From positions 1 through 64,000 of the forward strand of contig REDH01000056.1 in assembly GCA_007693585.1 (NCBI GenBank): 64,000 nt of DNA, read 5' to 3'. The DNA is from Deltaproteobacteria bacterium. Its GTDB lineage: Bacteria > Myxococcota_A > Bradymonadia > REDH01. Below are positions 35,597 through 44,847 of the stretch, piece by piece. How positions within the stretch are numbered: position 1 is the first letter of the stretch; each line of letters begins with the position of its first letter. Made by a program: the position numbers and the translations under genes. The notes beneath the pieces are model-generated. The model ran no database searches, had not been told where the DNA came from, and worked only from the letters and a program-made list of their open reading frames with translations.

Positions 35597-36096
35597 AGTC
35601 CGCCGATCACCCACCAGCGCTCGTCCTCCCATGCCAGTTCCAGCCGGTTCAGATCGCGCCCGGTGTCCCACATGTCCTGGCCATCGATGTGGTACAGCAT
35701 CACGTAGCTGAATTCGTAGATGACCGACGCCCGGTCGCGCCGTTCGTCGTGCTGAACCTCACGGATCTGCAGCTCGACCTGGACGTCCCGCGCGTGTGTC
35801 TCGATGAGGTCGAGCAGCTCCAGCAGCCCATCGACGCCGTAGTCGTCGGCGGTCGTGTCCGTCGTGCCCGCGTTCTCGTGGTAACGCGGGGACACCATGC
35901 CTCGAACGGCCTGGAAATTGCGCTCGCCGAGGGCGAACTGGAAGTCCTCGATGAGCTCGACGATGGCCGTGTTCCGTGGGGTGTTCCTCAGCTCCACGTC
36001 CGAAGCGATGACAGGGCTCTGCAGGTAGCGCGACGCGCAGGAGGCGAGCGCTGGCGTCAGCAGGGCCAGTACGACAAGCTGGACGAGACGAGGCAT
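35593..36096 (-). CDS. Lipoprotein with an NTF2/SnoaL-like fold
   Basis: A 167-residue product starting MPRLVQLVVLALLTPALASC, a good lipobox (LASC, Cys20). The mature part (VELIEDFQFALGERNFQAVR, EVQHDERRDRASVIYEFSYV, LAWEDERWWVIGGL) looks like a single cone-shaped alpha+beta domain of the NTF2-like superfamily, commonly a small-molecule or partner-binding lipoprotein. ATG 36096 was chosen; an ATG 11 codons upstream also keeps the signal. Its stop shares bases with the start of the following TPR-peptidase gene, so the two are probably translated together and may form a complex. Confidence 0.65.
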   Translation of the reverse strand: MPRLVQLVVLALLTPALASCASRYLQSPVIASDVELRNTPRNTAIVELIEDFQFALGERNFQAVRGMVSPRYHENAGTTDTTADDYGVDGLLELLDLIETHARDVQVELQIREVQHDERRDRASVIYEFSYVMLYHIDGQDMWDTGRDLNRLELAWEDERWWVIGGL

Positions 36097-36247
36097 GGGC
36101 TGGGCCCTGAGCGGCTTCGGAGTCGACATGTACGGGTCCGGGATGGTGCGCAGCCCCCGGCGAAGCACACCGGGCGGCAGGGAGCGAACAGCGGCTCCGA
36201 GCCGCCCTATTCCATGGGTCACCTGGAGGGTCAAGCCGTCGACTTCT

Positions 36248-38530
36248 TCAATGGCGGCTCCCTGCAGGGGCTGGATGGGGGCTGCCGCCGACCACACCCA
36301 GGCGGCAGAGAAACGTCCAGTCCGCCGCTTCCGCGGCATCCGCTGACCCGTCGGGCAATACCTGTCGGAGTTCCTCCCACATCGCGCACCCCCGCTCCGT
36401 CTGCCCCCGACGCACCAGATGGAGCGCGTGCGCGGCCCGCGCTCGCCGAATGAGCTCGGGGGGGAGCGAGCCTGCCTCCGCCTGGCGTGCCAACTCCTCG
36501 ATCGCGGCGGTTTCCGTCTCCAGCGCCGAGTTCACGAGTGCGAGATAGGCGGCCAGCGGGCTCCCTTCAGCCTGTGCGGAGACCACAAGCGCCACGAGAG
36601 CCCCTGCACGGGAGCGGTCGCGATCGGCAAGCAGTCCGCGCACGGCTGCCGCCGTGTGAGGCCGCGTTTCGGCATCGGCAAGCGCGAGCGTTCGAACGGT
36701 GACCTGACGTCGCAGACCCGTCGTCAGTGGCTCGCTTTCGAGGACGGAGAGCGTCCGCAACGCCTCGGCCTCGTCTCCGCGCTGCCAGGCAATGTCGGCG
36801 CGCAGGAGCTCCACCCTTAGCCTCGCCGCAGCGCCGAGCCCGGTTCGGCCGGAGAGTTCATCGAGCCAGGTCTGCGCGTCCGAAGCCCGACCGGCTTCCA
36901 GAAGCAGGTCGACAGCGCGCAGCAGAACCGGGACATTGTCCGGATCGTCCCGTCGAACCCGCTCGAGTGCGCGAGCTGCCCGTTCCACCTCTCCGGCGCG
37001 AATCCAGCGCTGTGCGCTCTCCAGACGGGTCGCCACGGCGCGACCGCAGGTCCGTCCGAAGATCGCGGACCGGTCGAAACGAAACCGTGCGGCATCGAGG
37101 AGCGCGGGATCGAGTGCCCGGTCGGAGAGCCAGCGTTCCCACTCGCGCACGAGACTTGCACGATCCATCCCGTACACGGATTCGAAATCGCCCCGACCGT
37201 AGGCCCGGCGGAACCGCTCCGCACCGCCGCGCTCGTCGATGAGCCACCGCACGAAGGAGCCGACCAGTGTGTAGACGCTCGAGGACGGCTGCTGCCAGAA
37301 CCGCGCGGCGCCCATGACATGGTCGAGGTCCGGCGCCAGACCGAGCTCGAGCATGGCAGCGGACCATCCATGCTCGTCCAGCTCCCGGTTGCTCCATGCC
37401 GCAGCCACCGCCGCGCCCTCGGTCAGTCCCATGTCGGGCATCAGACGTCCCGCAAGGGCAAGACGAAGCGGACCACGTCCGTCTTCCCGGAGGAAGAGAT
37501 GGGCCATCTCGTGCGCAAGCATCCCGTCCCCGGGGCCTCTCCAGAGAATGTGCATCTCCCCCAGCCATATCTTGGCCACCATTGTCGTCCGGCCACCCAT
37601 CATCGCACCCTTCTGGTCCGCATCCGCGTACACATAGGAGCGAATCGGGCGCCGTGGAGCCACTCCCCAGAAGGCTTCCATCGCTGCGTAGCGCGACCGG
37701 TGATCGTCGAGCATGTCCCTCAGACGATCGCCACGGAATGCCTTCGCATCGTAGTGGACAATCATGCTGTCCAGCTCCGCTCGACCGCCGAGGGACTGTT
37801 CGATCCAGGACCGCGATCGCTCGATACCAAGCGGAGCCCGAGCCAGCCAGACGCCCCCGGCCACGAGGAACGCGGTCAACATGACCACGGCGGTCATCGG
37901 CCGAGGACGCTCGCTCAGGGCAAGGCCGGCCACCAGCATGGCAGCGAAGGCGGTGGTGTAGAGGCGAAACGCAAGATGCGGCGCGAAAGCCGCCAGCGCC
38001 TCGTCGTAGATCGAGGCGGCAAAGTGGCCCATCCAGAGGTGATAGACATCGATCGCGGGCTGGAAGGCAAGCCAGGAGAGTGACGCGATGATCGAGAGTG
38101 CAACAAAGATCCCCACCCAGATCCCGCCCCGGCCGGGCGAAGCGCGCTCCCCGACGAGGGCCACCGCGACCGTGACCGGAACGGCACCTGCACCGAACAC
38201 GGCGAGGTAGGCCAGGCCGGATCCGACATCGCACAGCGGAACCCGCAGGGCGTTGACGAGACTGATCAGGAGGGCCAGGCCACACCACCCAAGGAGCCTC
38301 GTCCCGTGGACCGCTGCCGCCACGGCAACGGGGAGTCGGCCCGTGGCACGCCTCTGGGCACGCAGAACGTCCAGGCTTCCGAGCACCATGAGGGCGGCCG
38401 CCACCACGAGGCTGAACTCGTACCCGAGCACGTTCGTGAGCGGAACGACCTGCGCAAGGGTGCAGAGCAGAAGGAAAGCCAGCAGTGGGCCCTGCCTTCG
38501 GAGCTGCGACATCCGAATCCCGAGGGTCAC
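36248..38530 (-). CDS. Polytopic membrane protein with a gluzincin (HExxH) domain and TPR repeats
   Basis: A 760-residue protein. About six hydrophobic segments occupy the first 240 residues (GPLLAFLLLCTLAQVVPLTN, FSLVVAAALMVLGSLDV, GIWVGIFVALSIIASLSWLA). A zinc-peptidase domain of the peptidase-MA type follows, with HEMAH at 340-344 and GLTEGAAV supplying Glu371, about 27 residues after the motif. The C-terminal 250 residues are TPR-like. The GTG start at 38530 overlaps the upstream stop by four bases (GTGA). Its domain plan repeats that of the secreted TPR-peptidase downstream, though one is membrane-bound and the other is not, so a membrane/periplasm pair is plausible. Confidence 0.72.
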   Translation of the reverse strand: MTLGIRMSQLRRQGPLLAFLLLCTLAQVVPLTNVLGYEFSLVVAAALMVLGSLDVLRAQRRATGRLPVAVAAAVHGTRLLGWCGLALLISLVNALRVPLCDVGSGLAYLAVFGAGAVPVTVAVALVGERASPGRGGIWVGIFVALSIIASLSWLAFQPAIDVYHLWMGHFAASIYDEALAAFAPHLAFRLYTTAFAAMLVAGLALSERPRPMTAVVMLTAFLVAGGVWLARAPLGIERSRSWIEQSLGGRAELDSMIVHYDAKAFRGDRLRDMLDDHRSRYAAMEAFWGVAPRRPIRSYVYADADQKGAMMGGRTTMVAKIWLGEMHILWRGPGDGMLAHEMAHLFLREDGRGPLRLALAGRLMPDMGLTEGAAVAAAWSNRELDEHGWSAAMLELGLAPDLDHVMGAARFWQQPSSSVYTLVGSFVRWLIDERGGAERFRRAYGRGDFESVYGMDRASLVREWERWLSDRALDPALLDAARFRFDRSAIFGRTCGRAVATRLESAQRWIRAGEVERAARALERVRRDDPDNVPVLLRAVDLLLEAGRASDAQTWLDELSGRTGLGAAARLRVELLRADIAWQRGDEAEALRTLSVLESEPLTTGLRRQVTVRTLALADAETRPHTAAAVRGLLADRDRSRAGALVALVVSAQAEGSPLAAYLALVNSALETETAAIEELARQAEAGSLPPELIRRARAAHALHLVRRGQTERGCAMWEELRQVLPDGSADAAEAADWTFLCRLGVVGGSPHPAPAGSRH

Positions 38531-39309
38531 GGCGAAGCAGCGCGCACGGCCGCGCCCAGGCCCTCGAAGGCCACATGCTGCCCCGTCGCGATCCCCAGCT
38601 CGGCCGAACGGCCTCCCGAGATCTCCACGACATACCTCGCAGGCCGCGTGGACCGTCGTGGTGTCCGGGTGAGCGGCTCCGCCTCATGTTCGATGTGAAC
38701 GATTTCCAGGGCGTCGTCGATGAAGATCAGGTCGAGCGGGATCAGCGTATTCTCCATCCAGAACGAAAGCGGCTGGTCCGCCTCGTACCAGAAGATCATG
38801 CCGAAGTCCTCCACCATGCTGCGCCGATGCATCAGTCCCCGGGCCTGCTGGGCCGCGCCCACGGCAACTTCCAGGTGGAACACTGGGGCTGTCCGAGCTT
38901 CCGGGAAAGCGATGCGCGGTGTCCCGGGAAGGACCTCTCCCGTCATCGCCGGAGGGAAGCCGCAGCGGTCGTGGAGGCAACGCAGGGGGCTGCGGCACTG
39001 CGCGTCACGAACACAGGCATCGCCCGGGACAACGCCGGGATGCTGCCTCTCCAGGACGGACGTGGACACCCGGGAGGGTGCCGGTTCCAGCGCAGCGAAG
39101 TCGAAGCGTACCGGTTCCCGGGGGCCCGGAGACGCTCCGCCCTCCCTCGCCAGTCCGGCGCCGGGTGGAGAGGCGGACGCCTCGACCCGAGACGCCTCAG
39201 TAGCCGTGCGGGTACATCCGTTCGTCATTGGACCGAAACCCGCGAGCGCGAGAACCAGGACGGGAAGCGGTGCTCTTGCCTGCTGCAGGACCTTTCGGGT
39301 GGACCGCAT
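38527..39309 (-). CDS. DUF192-domain lipoprotein or secreted protein
   Basis: A 260-residue product with a signal peptide (VLVLALAGFGPMTNGC). The C-terminal 130 or so residues are a DUF192 domain: FHLEVAVGAAQQARGLMHRR, GMIFWYEADQPLSFWMENTL, PLDLIFIDDALEIVHIE, then the closing ARYVVEISGGRSAELGIATG. The region before it contains a Cys-rich stretch (DACVRDAQCRSPLRCLHDRC) typical of EGF-like or small disulfide motifs, unusual for this family. DUF192 proteins are secreted; some occur near carbohydrate-active enzymes. ATG 39309 has GGAGG 9 nt upstream. It is coupled to the downstream membrane gluzincin. Confidence 0.8.
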   Translation of the reverse strand: MRSTRKVLQQARAPLPVLVLALAGFGPMTNGCTRTATEASRVEASASPPGAGLAREGGASPGPREPVRFDFAALEPAPSRVSTSVLERQHPGVVPGDACVRDAQCRSPLRCLHDRCGFPPAMTGEVLPGTPRIAFPEARTAPVFHLEVAVGAAQQARGLMHRRSMVEDFGMIFWYEADQPLSFWMENTLIPLDLIFIDDALEIVHIEHEAEPLTRTPRRSTRPARYVVEISGGRSAELGIATGQHVAFEGLGAAVRAASP

Positions 39310-39355
39310 CGTGAACGACCTCCATTCGCACGGGGACAGCCATGCCCCGGCGGCG

Positions 39356-41728
39356 TCACCGCCCGTTCTGTCGAAGCCAGGCCGCAAGCTCCTGGGCGGC
39401 CTGGCGCGTCTCCTCGTGCGGAAGCCGGTCGAGGACGCCCTCGATTCGTGTCGCGCCCTCCGCCAGCCCCAGAGCACGCAGTGCCCGCAGCGAAGCGCGT
39501 CGCGCGTGGGGGTCACTCTCCTCCAGGATCGAGACCAGGGGTCCGACCGCTCCCGGATGCCCGGTGCTCCCGAGCGCGTCGATCGCCGCCAGACGCACCT
39601 CTGCATCCCGCTCGTTGATCACCTGACTGATTCCGAGCACGGCGAGCTCGTGGTTGAGCCGACCAAGCTGCTCGAGCGCCACGACGCGATTCGCCTGCGA
39701 AGGGTCTCGGACGCGCCCGATCACCGCGTTGATCACCGGCCTCGGCGGGTCCTCGCGCACCAGGTCCACCGCCGCCACCATGGCGGCGGCCCGAACGGAC
39801 GCATCGCTCGACTCGATACGTTGAAGCACGATCGGCATCAGGCGCTCAAGGCCGAGCACGCCCACGGAGTGCAGGGCCCAGGCCTGCATGGTGGGGGTGC
39901 CGGACTGCACGTAGGTGGACAGCACTGCGTTCGCTTCCTCGATCCAGGCGGGCTCATCGAAGGCGGACAGCGCGCGCGCGACATCCGCCAGAACCGCGTC
40001 GTCGTCGTCGTCGGCTGCCCCCATGACGCGCTCAAACGCTTGCTGATTGCGGAACGCCGCGAGCGCAAGAACGGCCCCGCCCCGGGTTCCCGGATCGGTA
40101 TCCGCCGTCCGCGTCACGAGGGCGTCGTAGACATTCGCGGGGGCCCTGCCCTCCGCAGCGGCCACGCCCCAGGCTCTCAGGGCTGCGCGCCGCACGAAGG
40201 TCTCGCGGCTGCCTGCGCGCCGCTCGATCTGATCCGCCGGCAAGGCGACGAGGATCTGGAACGCGGCCTCGGCCGTTGCGACGGCGAGTCGGCTGTCGGG
40301 CTCTGCGGAAGCATGTGCCCCTGCAAGGGCGTCGATGGACGCGGGCTCGGCCCGGGCGCCGAGTGCACGCGCTGCCGCGACCCGCACATGCTGGTCGGGA
40401 TGCTCGAGCGACGCCGCAACATGGACGCGGGCATCGTCGCCCGGGATGTCGACGATGTCGTCCAGGATCACCAGGGCTCGCTCCCCTTCCAGCCGGTCGA
40501 GCTGGAACCGCAGTCCGGGAAGCCGGTGAGCGGGATCATCGTTCTCGGCGAGAAGTTGCGCGGCGCCCACCCGGACGTTGGCCGCGAGGCCGTCGTTCTG
40601 CATGGCTTCGTGAAGCCGAGCGAAGGAGAGCGACGTGGCGAGCGCATCGAGCGCGGCCGAGGTCACGGCGCTCTCGGCATGCTCCAGGAGCGAGACGAGC
40701 TGGTCGCGAGCACGGGGGTCATCGATCGTCGCAAGCTGCCGGACCGCCGCGGGACGGTCCTCGGAGCTCACGGTCTCGATGGCGAAGAAGCTGGCGTACA
40801 GATGGTACTGGTCGAGTGGACTCTCTCCGAGCAGCCGCGCGGCGTGTGCGCGGAGCTCGCCCTGATCGTCGCTGCGCATCCTCTCGAGGACGGCATCCCA
40901 GGCTTCGGGCTGGCGGCTCGATGCGACGGCGTCCATGGCGAGACGGCGCAGACCCGGATCCGCGTGGGCCAGGAGCGGGATCACCGCGTCTTCGTATCCG
41001 GGCGGTGGTTCGTCCTTCACGCGGCGGAGCGCACCGTACAGGCTGAACGGATCATCTCGCTGGAGAAAGGCCAGCAGATCGGCGCGAAGGCCCGGTTCGT
41101 TGGCCGCCCACCGCTCCCGGAATTCCATGGCGGCGATCCGGGTTCCGTCGGAGAGGACGACGTCGCCCACCCGGAGATCCGTCGGGGGCAGTGCCTGCCA
41201 GAGGGGAAGCTGGGGCCGGTACGACGCGAACGGAATGTCGGCCCGGGTCAGCCCATCCTCATGGATTCCGGGGAACACGACCCGATCGATGCCGTAGGCC
41301 GTGAAGGTGTACACGGTCTCGGCGGCGATGACGGGAAAGTTGGAGGACGCGTTGCCGGTGAGGTGCACCGCGGCCTGTCGTGCCTCGATGTCCGCGTCGG
41401 TCAGCCGGAGGCTGGCACCGTCGTACGTGGCGGGCTTGTCCGCCCGCAGAAGGTCGAACGCGGCCGAGATGGCCACGCGCGTGGGCATGTCGGACCGCAC
41501 GCGGGAGGTCGGGACGGGCACGATGGCGTAGGATGTCTCGCCCCCGATGACCTGGGAGACGAAAACATGGATGACACCCGTTGCGTCGAAGCTTTGTGCG
41601 GCGACGTCACGCCACGGGATGAGGGCCAGCACGCAGAGGAGTACGGCCAGAGGGGCATGGGTGCGCATGGCGGAGGGGGTGCGGGGGGAAGGGAGTGCCA
41701 TTCGGGGCGGAGTCGAGGTCGGGGACAT
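39356..41728 (-). CDS. Secreted HEAT-repeat protein
   Basis: A 790-residue exported protein. After a signal region (hydrophobic core APLAVLLCVLALIPW) and an N-terminal beta-rich domain (SYAIVPVPTSRVRSD, ADIEARQAAVHLTGNASSN), residues from about 240 onward are PBS-lyase/HEAT-type repeats, e.g. PLLAHADPGLRRLAMDAVAS, SLLEHAESAVTSAALDALAT, VLLQRIESSDASVRAAAMVA-like units, NERDAEVRLAAIDALGSTGH. This makes a long superhelical scaffold, presumably for envelope complexes. The start at 41728 has AGGATGG upstream; ATG 41668 would remove 20 residues and still leave the signal. It heads the minus-strand cluster containing the DUF192 and gluzincin genes. Confidence 0.75.
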   Translation of the reverse strand: MSPTSTPPRMALPSPRTPSAMRTHAPLAVLLCVLALIPWRDVAAQSFDATGVIHVFVSQVIGGETSYAIVPVPTSRVRSDMPTRVAISAAFDLLRADKPATYDGASLRLTDADIEARQAAVHLTGNASSNFPVIAAETVYTFTAYGIDRVVFPGIHEDGLTRADIPFASYRPQLPLWQALPPTDLRVGDVVLSDGTRIAAMEFRERWAANEPGLRADLLAFLQRDDPFSLYGALRRVKDEPPPGYEDAVIPLLAHADPGLRRLAMDAVASSRQPEAWDAVLERMRSDDQGELRAHAARLLGESPLDQYHLYASFFAIETVSSEDRPAAVRQLATIDDPRARDQLVSLLEHAESAVTSAALDALATSLSFARLHEAMQNDGLAANVRVGAAQLLAENDDPAHRLPGLRFQLDRLEGERALVILDDIVDIPGDDARVHVAASLEHPDQHVRVAAARALGARAEPASIDALAGAHASAEPDSRLAVATAEAAFQILVALPADQIERRAGSRETFVRRAALRAWGVAAAEGRAPANVYDALVTRTADTDPGTRGGAVLALAAFRNQQAFERVMGAADDDDDAVLADVARALSAFDEPAWIEEANAVLSTYVQSGTPTMQAWALHSVGVLGLERLMPIVLQRIESSDASVRAAAMVAAVDLVREDPPRPVINAVIGRVRDPSQANRVVALEQLGRLNHELAVLGISQVINERDAEVRLAAIDALGSTGHPGAVGPLVSILEESDPHARRASLRALRALGLAEGATRIEGVLDRLPHEETRQAAQELAAWLRQNGR

Positions 41729-41806
41729 CGTCCATCCTGAGGAGAATACGTCGAGTCGGGAGCGCCTATTCCAGCGGACGGCAAGCGACGTACCGTATCC
41801 GAAACG

Positions 41807-41840
41807 ACGACAGGCCCGGGCGTGGGCCCGGGCCTGTCGT
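41807..41840 (-). terminator. Intrinsic-terminator-like hairpin after the tRNA pair
   Basis: A perfect 14-bp inverted repeat (arms 41807-41820 and 41827-41840, loop of 6 nt) immediately downstream of tRNA-Glu on the minus strand, followed by a short U stretch (CGTTTC). It probably ends the tRNA transcript. Confidence 0.7.
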
Positions 41841-41841
41841 A

Positions 41842-41914
41842 TACCGCGTACGGGATTCGAACCCGTGTTACCGGCGTGAGAGGCCGGCGTCCTAGGCCTC
41901 TAGACGAACGCGGC
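41842..41914 (-). tRNA. tRNA-Glu (anticodon CTC)
   Basis: A 73-nt cloverleaf read on the minus strand: acceptor GCCGCGT paired with ACGCGGT, D arm GTCTAGAGGCCTAGGAC, anticodon arm CCGGC-CTCTCAC-GCCGG giving anticodon CTC, T arm with GGTTCGAATCC, and discriminator A. CCA is not encoded. It lies one base downstream of tRNA-Gln. Confidence 0.95.
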
Positions 41915-41915
41915 G

Positions 41916-41989
41916 TGGTTCGGGGACTAGGATTCGAACCTAGATTCGCGGCACCAGAAACCGCTGTCCTGCCATTAGACGATCCCCGA
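41916..41989 (-). tRNA. tRNA-Gln (anticodon CTG), CCA encoded
   Basis: A 71-nt tRNA plus an encoded CCA: acceptor TCGGGGA paired with TCCCCGA, D arm GTCTAATGGCAGGAC, anticodon stem/loop GCGGT-TTCTGGT-GCCGC giving CTG, T arm AGGTTCGAATCCT. The CCA is at 41916-41918. A promoter lies at 42033-42062, and tRNA-Glu follows at a one-base interval. Confidence 0.95.
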
Positions 41990-42032
41990 GTGCGGGTGAA
42001 GAGCCGTGGGCACCGCACCGCGCGGGCCATGG

Positions 42033-42062
42033 TGTATAGGGGAGAGTGCTCACCGGCGTCAA
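42033..42062 (-). promoter_or_regulatory. Candidate promoter of the tRNA-Gln/tRNA-Glu transcript
   Basis: On the minus strand TTGACG (42057-42062) and TATACA (42033-42038) with an 18-nt spacer, ending about 44 nt before the tRNA-Gln 5' end. Both hexamers are good matches to the sigma-70 consensus. Confidence 0.6.
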
Positions 42063-42198
42063 CGTGTTTTTGCCTTGGCAGGCACTCGGGGAAAGGGGCA
42101 GCGGGCCAGGCGTGAGGTACTTCACTCGGGCCTTGCCGTAGGCCCGCGACGGTCTTCACCGGACCAGTCGTGGTGGCTCCGGAACCTCGTCGCAGCGA

Positions 42199-44067
42199 TC
42201 AGGGCAGGCAGCGGTTGACGAGCTCCTCTTCGGAGTTCGGCCCTCGCACGACACCGCAGAACGTGGCATCGAAGGCTGCGCTGGAATTCCCGATGAAGAT
42301 CTGCCCGATGTACTCTCCGTTGTCGAGCACGTCCACGCTCAGATTGGGGGTCTCGTTGAGCAGGTCACAGTGTCCGCGAATGTCCATGACGGAATCGAAC
42401 TGCAGGCCCTGAATGAAGCCGCGCAGGATCCCGCCGAAGGCGATGTTGATGAAGCCGGTGCAGATGTTCTCGACGGTATCCCTGCACAGCACGTCCTGTC
42501 CGAGGAACCGAATGCAGTCGCCGCTGCCGGTGATCCAGTCGGCGAGACGTGCGCATCCCACGAGCTGGGCGATCGCGTCATCGATGCGAATGGGACCGGG
42601 CTGATCGAGCAGGGTCGGGAAGAGGACGCTCTCGAGCATGTAGAGGATGAGTCGGCCATAGCGGAAGTCGACGGGGTGGCGGTCGATGTTGAGCTGGTTG
42701 TAGCCCACGACGCGGCCGGTCCACTGTCCCTCGAGGATCCCGAGGTCGACCTGATCGAAGCGCAGCGGGATGCGGCCGCAGCCGGGGGGGGAGCCTTGTG
42801 GGCAGTCCCAGCGCCAGTAGAGCGAGATGCCCTGCCACTGATCGATGCCGAACACTTCGTAGTCCCCGTACATCTTCCCGATCTGCATGTACGACGTGAC
42901 CTCCAGGTTATTGACGACCTGAACGATATCCTGCAGGGCGGTGAGAATTCTCGTGAGGGTCTCGTTCCCGTAGATGACGTTGTTGATGGCGTCCTGGATC
43001 ACGTTTGCGAGGCCGGTGATCTGGAGGAAGGTGTCGATGAGTCCGCCGACGAGCCCGCCGACCCAGTCCCGGATCCGGTTGATGATGAAGTCGTAGAGTC
43101 CCTGGCCGGGGTTCTCGGTGATCCGGATGATCTCGACGAGAAGCGACCCCACGGGTCCGCTCTGTTCGAGCGCGTTCGTGAAGTCCCACTTGCTGGCGAC
43201 GTCGTAGTCGCCTCCCGGGTCGAGGGGGTTCAGGAAGAGATCGATCTCGACGGGGATGACCTCGTCCTCGACGAGGCGAACCTGACCCAGGCATCCGGTG
43301 GCCGCAGCCTCGCCCCACTGACCACGGCCGGTTGCCACGATGGTGTATGTCTCCTCCACGGGAAGGGAGTCGAACACGACGACGGAGTTGACGGTACGGC
43401 CTTCATCCTCGGCCACGTGAAGCCGCGCTGCGGGGTTCACCCGGTCATTGCACCGGTATTCGGCTTCCGTGTACACCGCCACCTCGATCGGGCGCACATC
43501 GTAGAGCGAACGCTGCGGATAGCGGAACCGTACCTCGAGGCCACCGGTGGGCAGTTCGAGAACCTGAACCGTCAGGTCAAGCGCTCGACTGCACTGAGCC
43601 GTGGCCCGCACGCGCACCTGACCGGGCTGCATGCCGGCGCTCAGCCGAACGGATGCTCTCCCGTCGTTGCCGGTTACGGCGCGGCGAGAGCTGAGCTGGG
43701 CTGCGACGGAATCCGCCCGATCCACGTCATAGATCACTTCGACGCCGGGAAGCTCGTCTCCCGTGGCGAGCGAGAACGCGTAGACCGGCAGGTCCATCGA
43801 CTGCCCCAGGGCGAGTTGCCGCTCCCCCGCCACTCCCGGGATCAGGACGCAGGTGTGGCCCGCCGCATCCTCGCCCGGCGGCTGTCCCGGCTGAGGAGGG
43901 GCGGTCTGTTCCGGTCGATCCGGCGTCCCCGGCTGGAATCCCCGGTCGTCGTCGGCCTCGCCGGGGGCGAAGGCATCTCCCTCGAAACTCATCGACGCCT
44001 TCCCGCATCCCACGGCGAGGAGCACGGAAAGAATCAGGAGCCCGATCAGCGAAAGGCGATGCGACAT
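42199..44067 (-). CDS. Large lipoprotein with Ig-like N-terminal region
   Basis: A 622-residue product with lipobox LAVGC (Cys21 in MSHRLSLIGLLILSVLLAVG-C). A Pro/Gln/Gly-rich linker follows, then a bacterial Ig-like region (YAFSLATGDELPGVEVIYDV, AVTGNDGRASVRLSAGMQPG) and a second beta region (GGLEVRFRYPQRSLYDVRPI). The C-terminal half (GLYDFIINRIRDWVGGLVGG, NNVIYGNETLTRILTALQDI) contains amphipathic helices with many Cys and Trp. No enzyme motif is seen; the Ig/beta parts suggest a surface or adhesion role. ATG 44067 was chosen at the signal peptide; the good promoter at 44158-44186 lies upstream. Confidence 0.72.
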   Translation of the reverse strand: MSHRLSLIGLLILSVLLAVGCGKASMSFEGDAFAPGEADDDRGFQPGTPDRPEQTAPPQPGQPPGEDAAGHTCVLIPGVAGERQLALGQSMDLPVYAFSLATGDELPGVEVIYDVDRADSVAAQLSSRRAVTGNDGRASVRLSAGMQPGQVRVRATAQCSRALDLTVQVLELPTGGLEVRFRYPQRSLYDVRPIEVAVYTEAEYRCNDRVNPAARLHVAEDEGRTVNSVVVFDSLPVEETYTIVATGRGQWGEAAATGCLGQVRLVEDEVIPVEIDLFLNPLDPGGDYDVASKWDFTNALEQSGPVGSLLVEIIRITENPGQGLYDFIINRIRDWVGGLVGGLIDTFLQITGLANVIQDAINNVIYGNETLTRILTALQDIVQVVNNLEVTSYMQIGKMYGDYEVFGIDQWQGISLYWRWDCPQGSPPGCGRIPLRFDQVDLGILEGQWTGRVVGYNQLNIDRHPVDFRYGRLILYMLESVLFPTLLDQPGPIRIDDAIAQLVGCARLADWITGSGDCIRFLGQDVLCRDTVENICTGFINIAFGGILRGFIQGLQFDSVMDIRGHCDLLNETPNLSVDVLDNGEYIGQIFIGNSSAAFDATFCGVVRGPNSEEELVNRCLP

Positions 44068-44377
44068 GGGGAGGGTCCGGTGTCGGAGCCCCTGCGCTTC
44101 TCTCGTCGAGGCGAAGGAGCCTGTACAGGGCACGAGTCAGAGGTCTACCCGCGATGCAGTATAGCACTGTGGCACCGTGCCATCAAGGCGATCGCCTCAT
44201 CCCCTTGCCATGCTCACCGCGGGTGGTGTATCCCACGCGCCGGGCGTTCGCCGGCCCTTGTGCGGCACGACCCCCGAACCGGCCTGCCCGAACCGGGACG
44301 TCGCCGCCCGGACCGGCCCTCTTCACGGCACGGCCCGCCCGCCACCGCTCGCCCGTATCCGCTGACCCGGAGCCTGC
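44068..44377. other. Divergent upstream region between two lipoprotein genes
   Basis: A 310-bp region between divergently oriented lipoproteins. It holds one strong minus-strand promoter candidate (44158-44186) and a GGAG ribosome binding site just before 44378. No plus-strand promoter or small gene stands out. Confidence 0.5.
44158..44186 (-). promoter_or_regulatory. Strong candidate sigma-70 promoter for the large lipoprotein
   Basis: On the minus strand TTGATG (44181-44186) and TATACT (44158-44163) with an ideal 17-nt spacer, about 90 nt upstream of the start codon at 44067. Confidence 0.65.
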
Positions 44378-44809
44378 ATGAATCCCGCCCTGACCCGGCT
44401 TGTCGCCTGCACCATGCTCGTCGCATTCGCCAATCTGGCCTGCTACAACAGTTACCGCATCACGCCGGACGAGCTCGAGCGCCTGTCGTCCCAGCACATC
44501 GCCGACTCGGCCACGGTGCAGGGAGCGCGCGGCAACACCGTGCAGGATGTCGAGGTCCGGGGCACCACGCCCATCACCCTCCGCATGGCCACCGGTGAGC
44601 GCCATCCCGTCACGCCCTTCAACTTCTCGATGTCCGAGACCCAGTTCGTGGCCCCGGACTACGACCTGCTCCTGCAGCGCGACAACATCGAGAGCGCACA
44701 GGTCGCCGAGTTCGCCCCGGGACGCACCGCAATCCTGATCTCGGGTATCGTCCTCGCCGCCGTCGGCAGCTTCGTCCTGCTGACCGTCCTCGCCGACGAC
44801 GAGGAGTAG
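44378..44809 (+). CDS. Small lipoprotein with a C-terminal transmembrane helix
   Basis: A 143-residue product with lipobox NLAC (Cys22 in MNPALTRLVACTMLVAFANL-AC), a short mature domain of alternating strands (DVEVRGTTPITLRMATGERH, FVAPDYDLLLQRDNIESAQV) and one C-terminal hydrophobic helix (TAILISGIVLAAVGSFVLLT) followed by an acidic end (DDEE). A lipid anchor plus a transmembrane helix in one small protein is unusual. ATG 44378 has GGAG 5 nt upstream. It is the first gene of a plus-strand group with the barrel and the transglycosylase, so a cell-envelope role is likely. Function unknown. Confidence 0.72.
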   Translation: MNPALTRLVACTMLVAFANLACYNSYRITPDELERLSSQHIADSATVQGARGNTVQDVEVRGTTPITLRMATGERHPVTPFNFSMSETQFVAPDYDLLLQRDNIESAQVAEFAPGRTAILISGIVLAAVGSFVLLTVLADDEE

Positions 44810-44847
44810 CGACCAGAGCCGCTCGTTCCCCGCGACACGGAGCCATC

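Noticed and set aside
38720..41740. A 1006-codon open frame on the + strand
   Set aside because: Antisense to the DUF192 and HEAT-repeat genes, with no signal, domain or ribosome binding site of its own.
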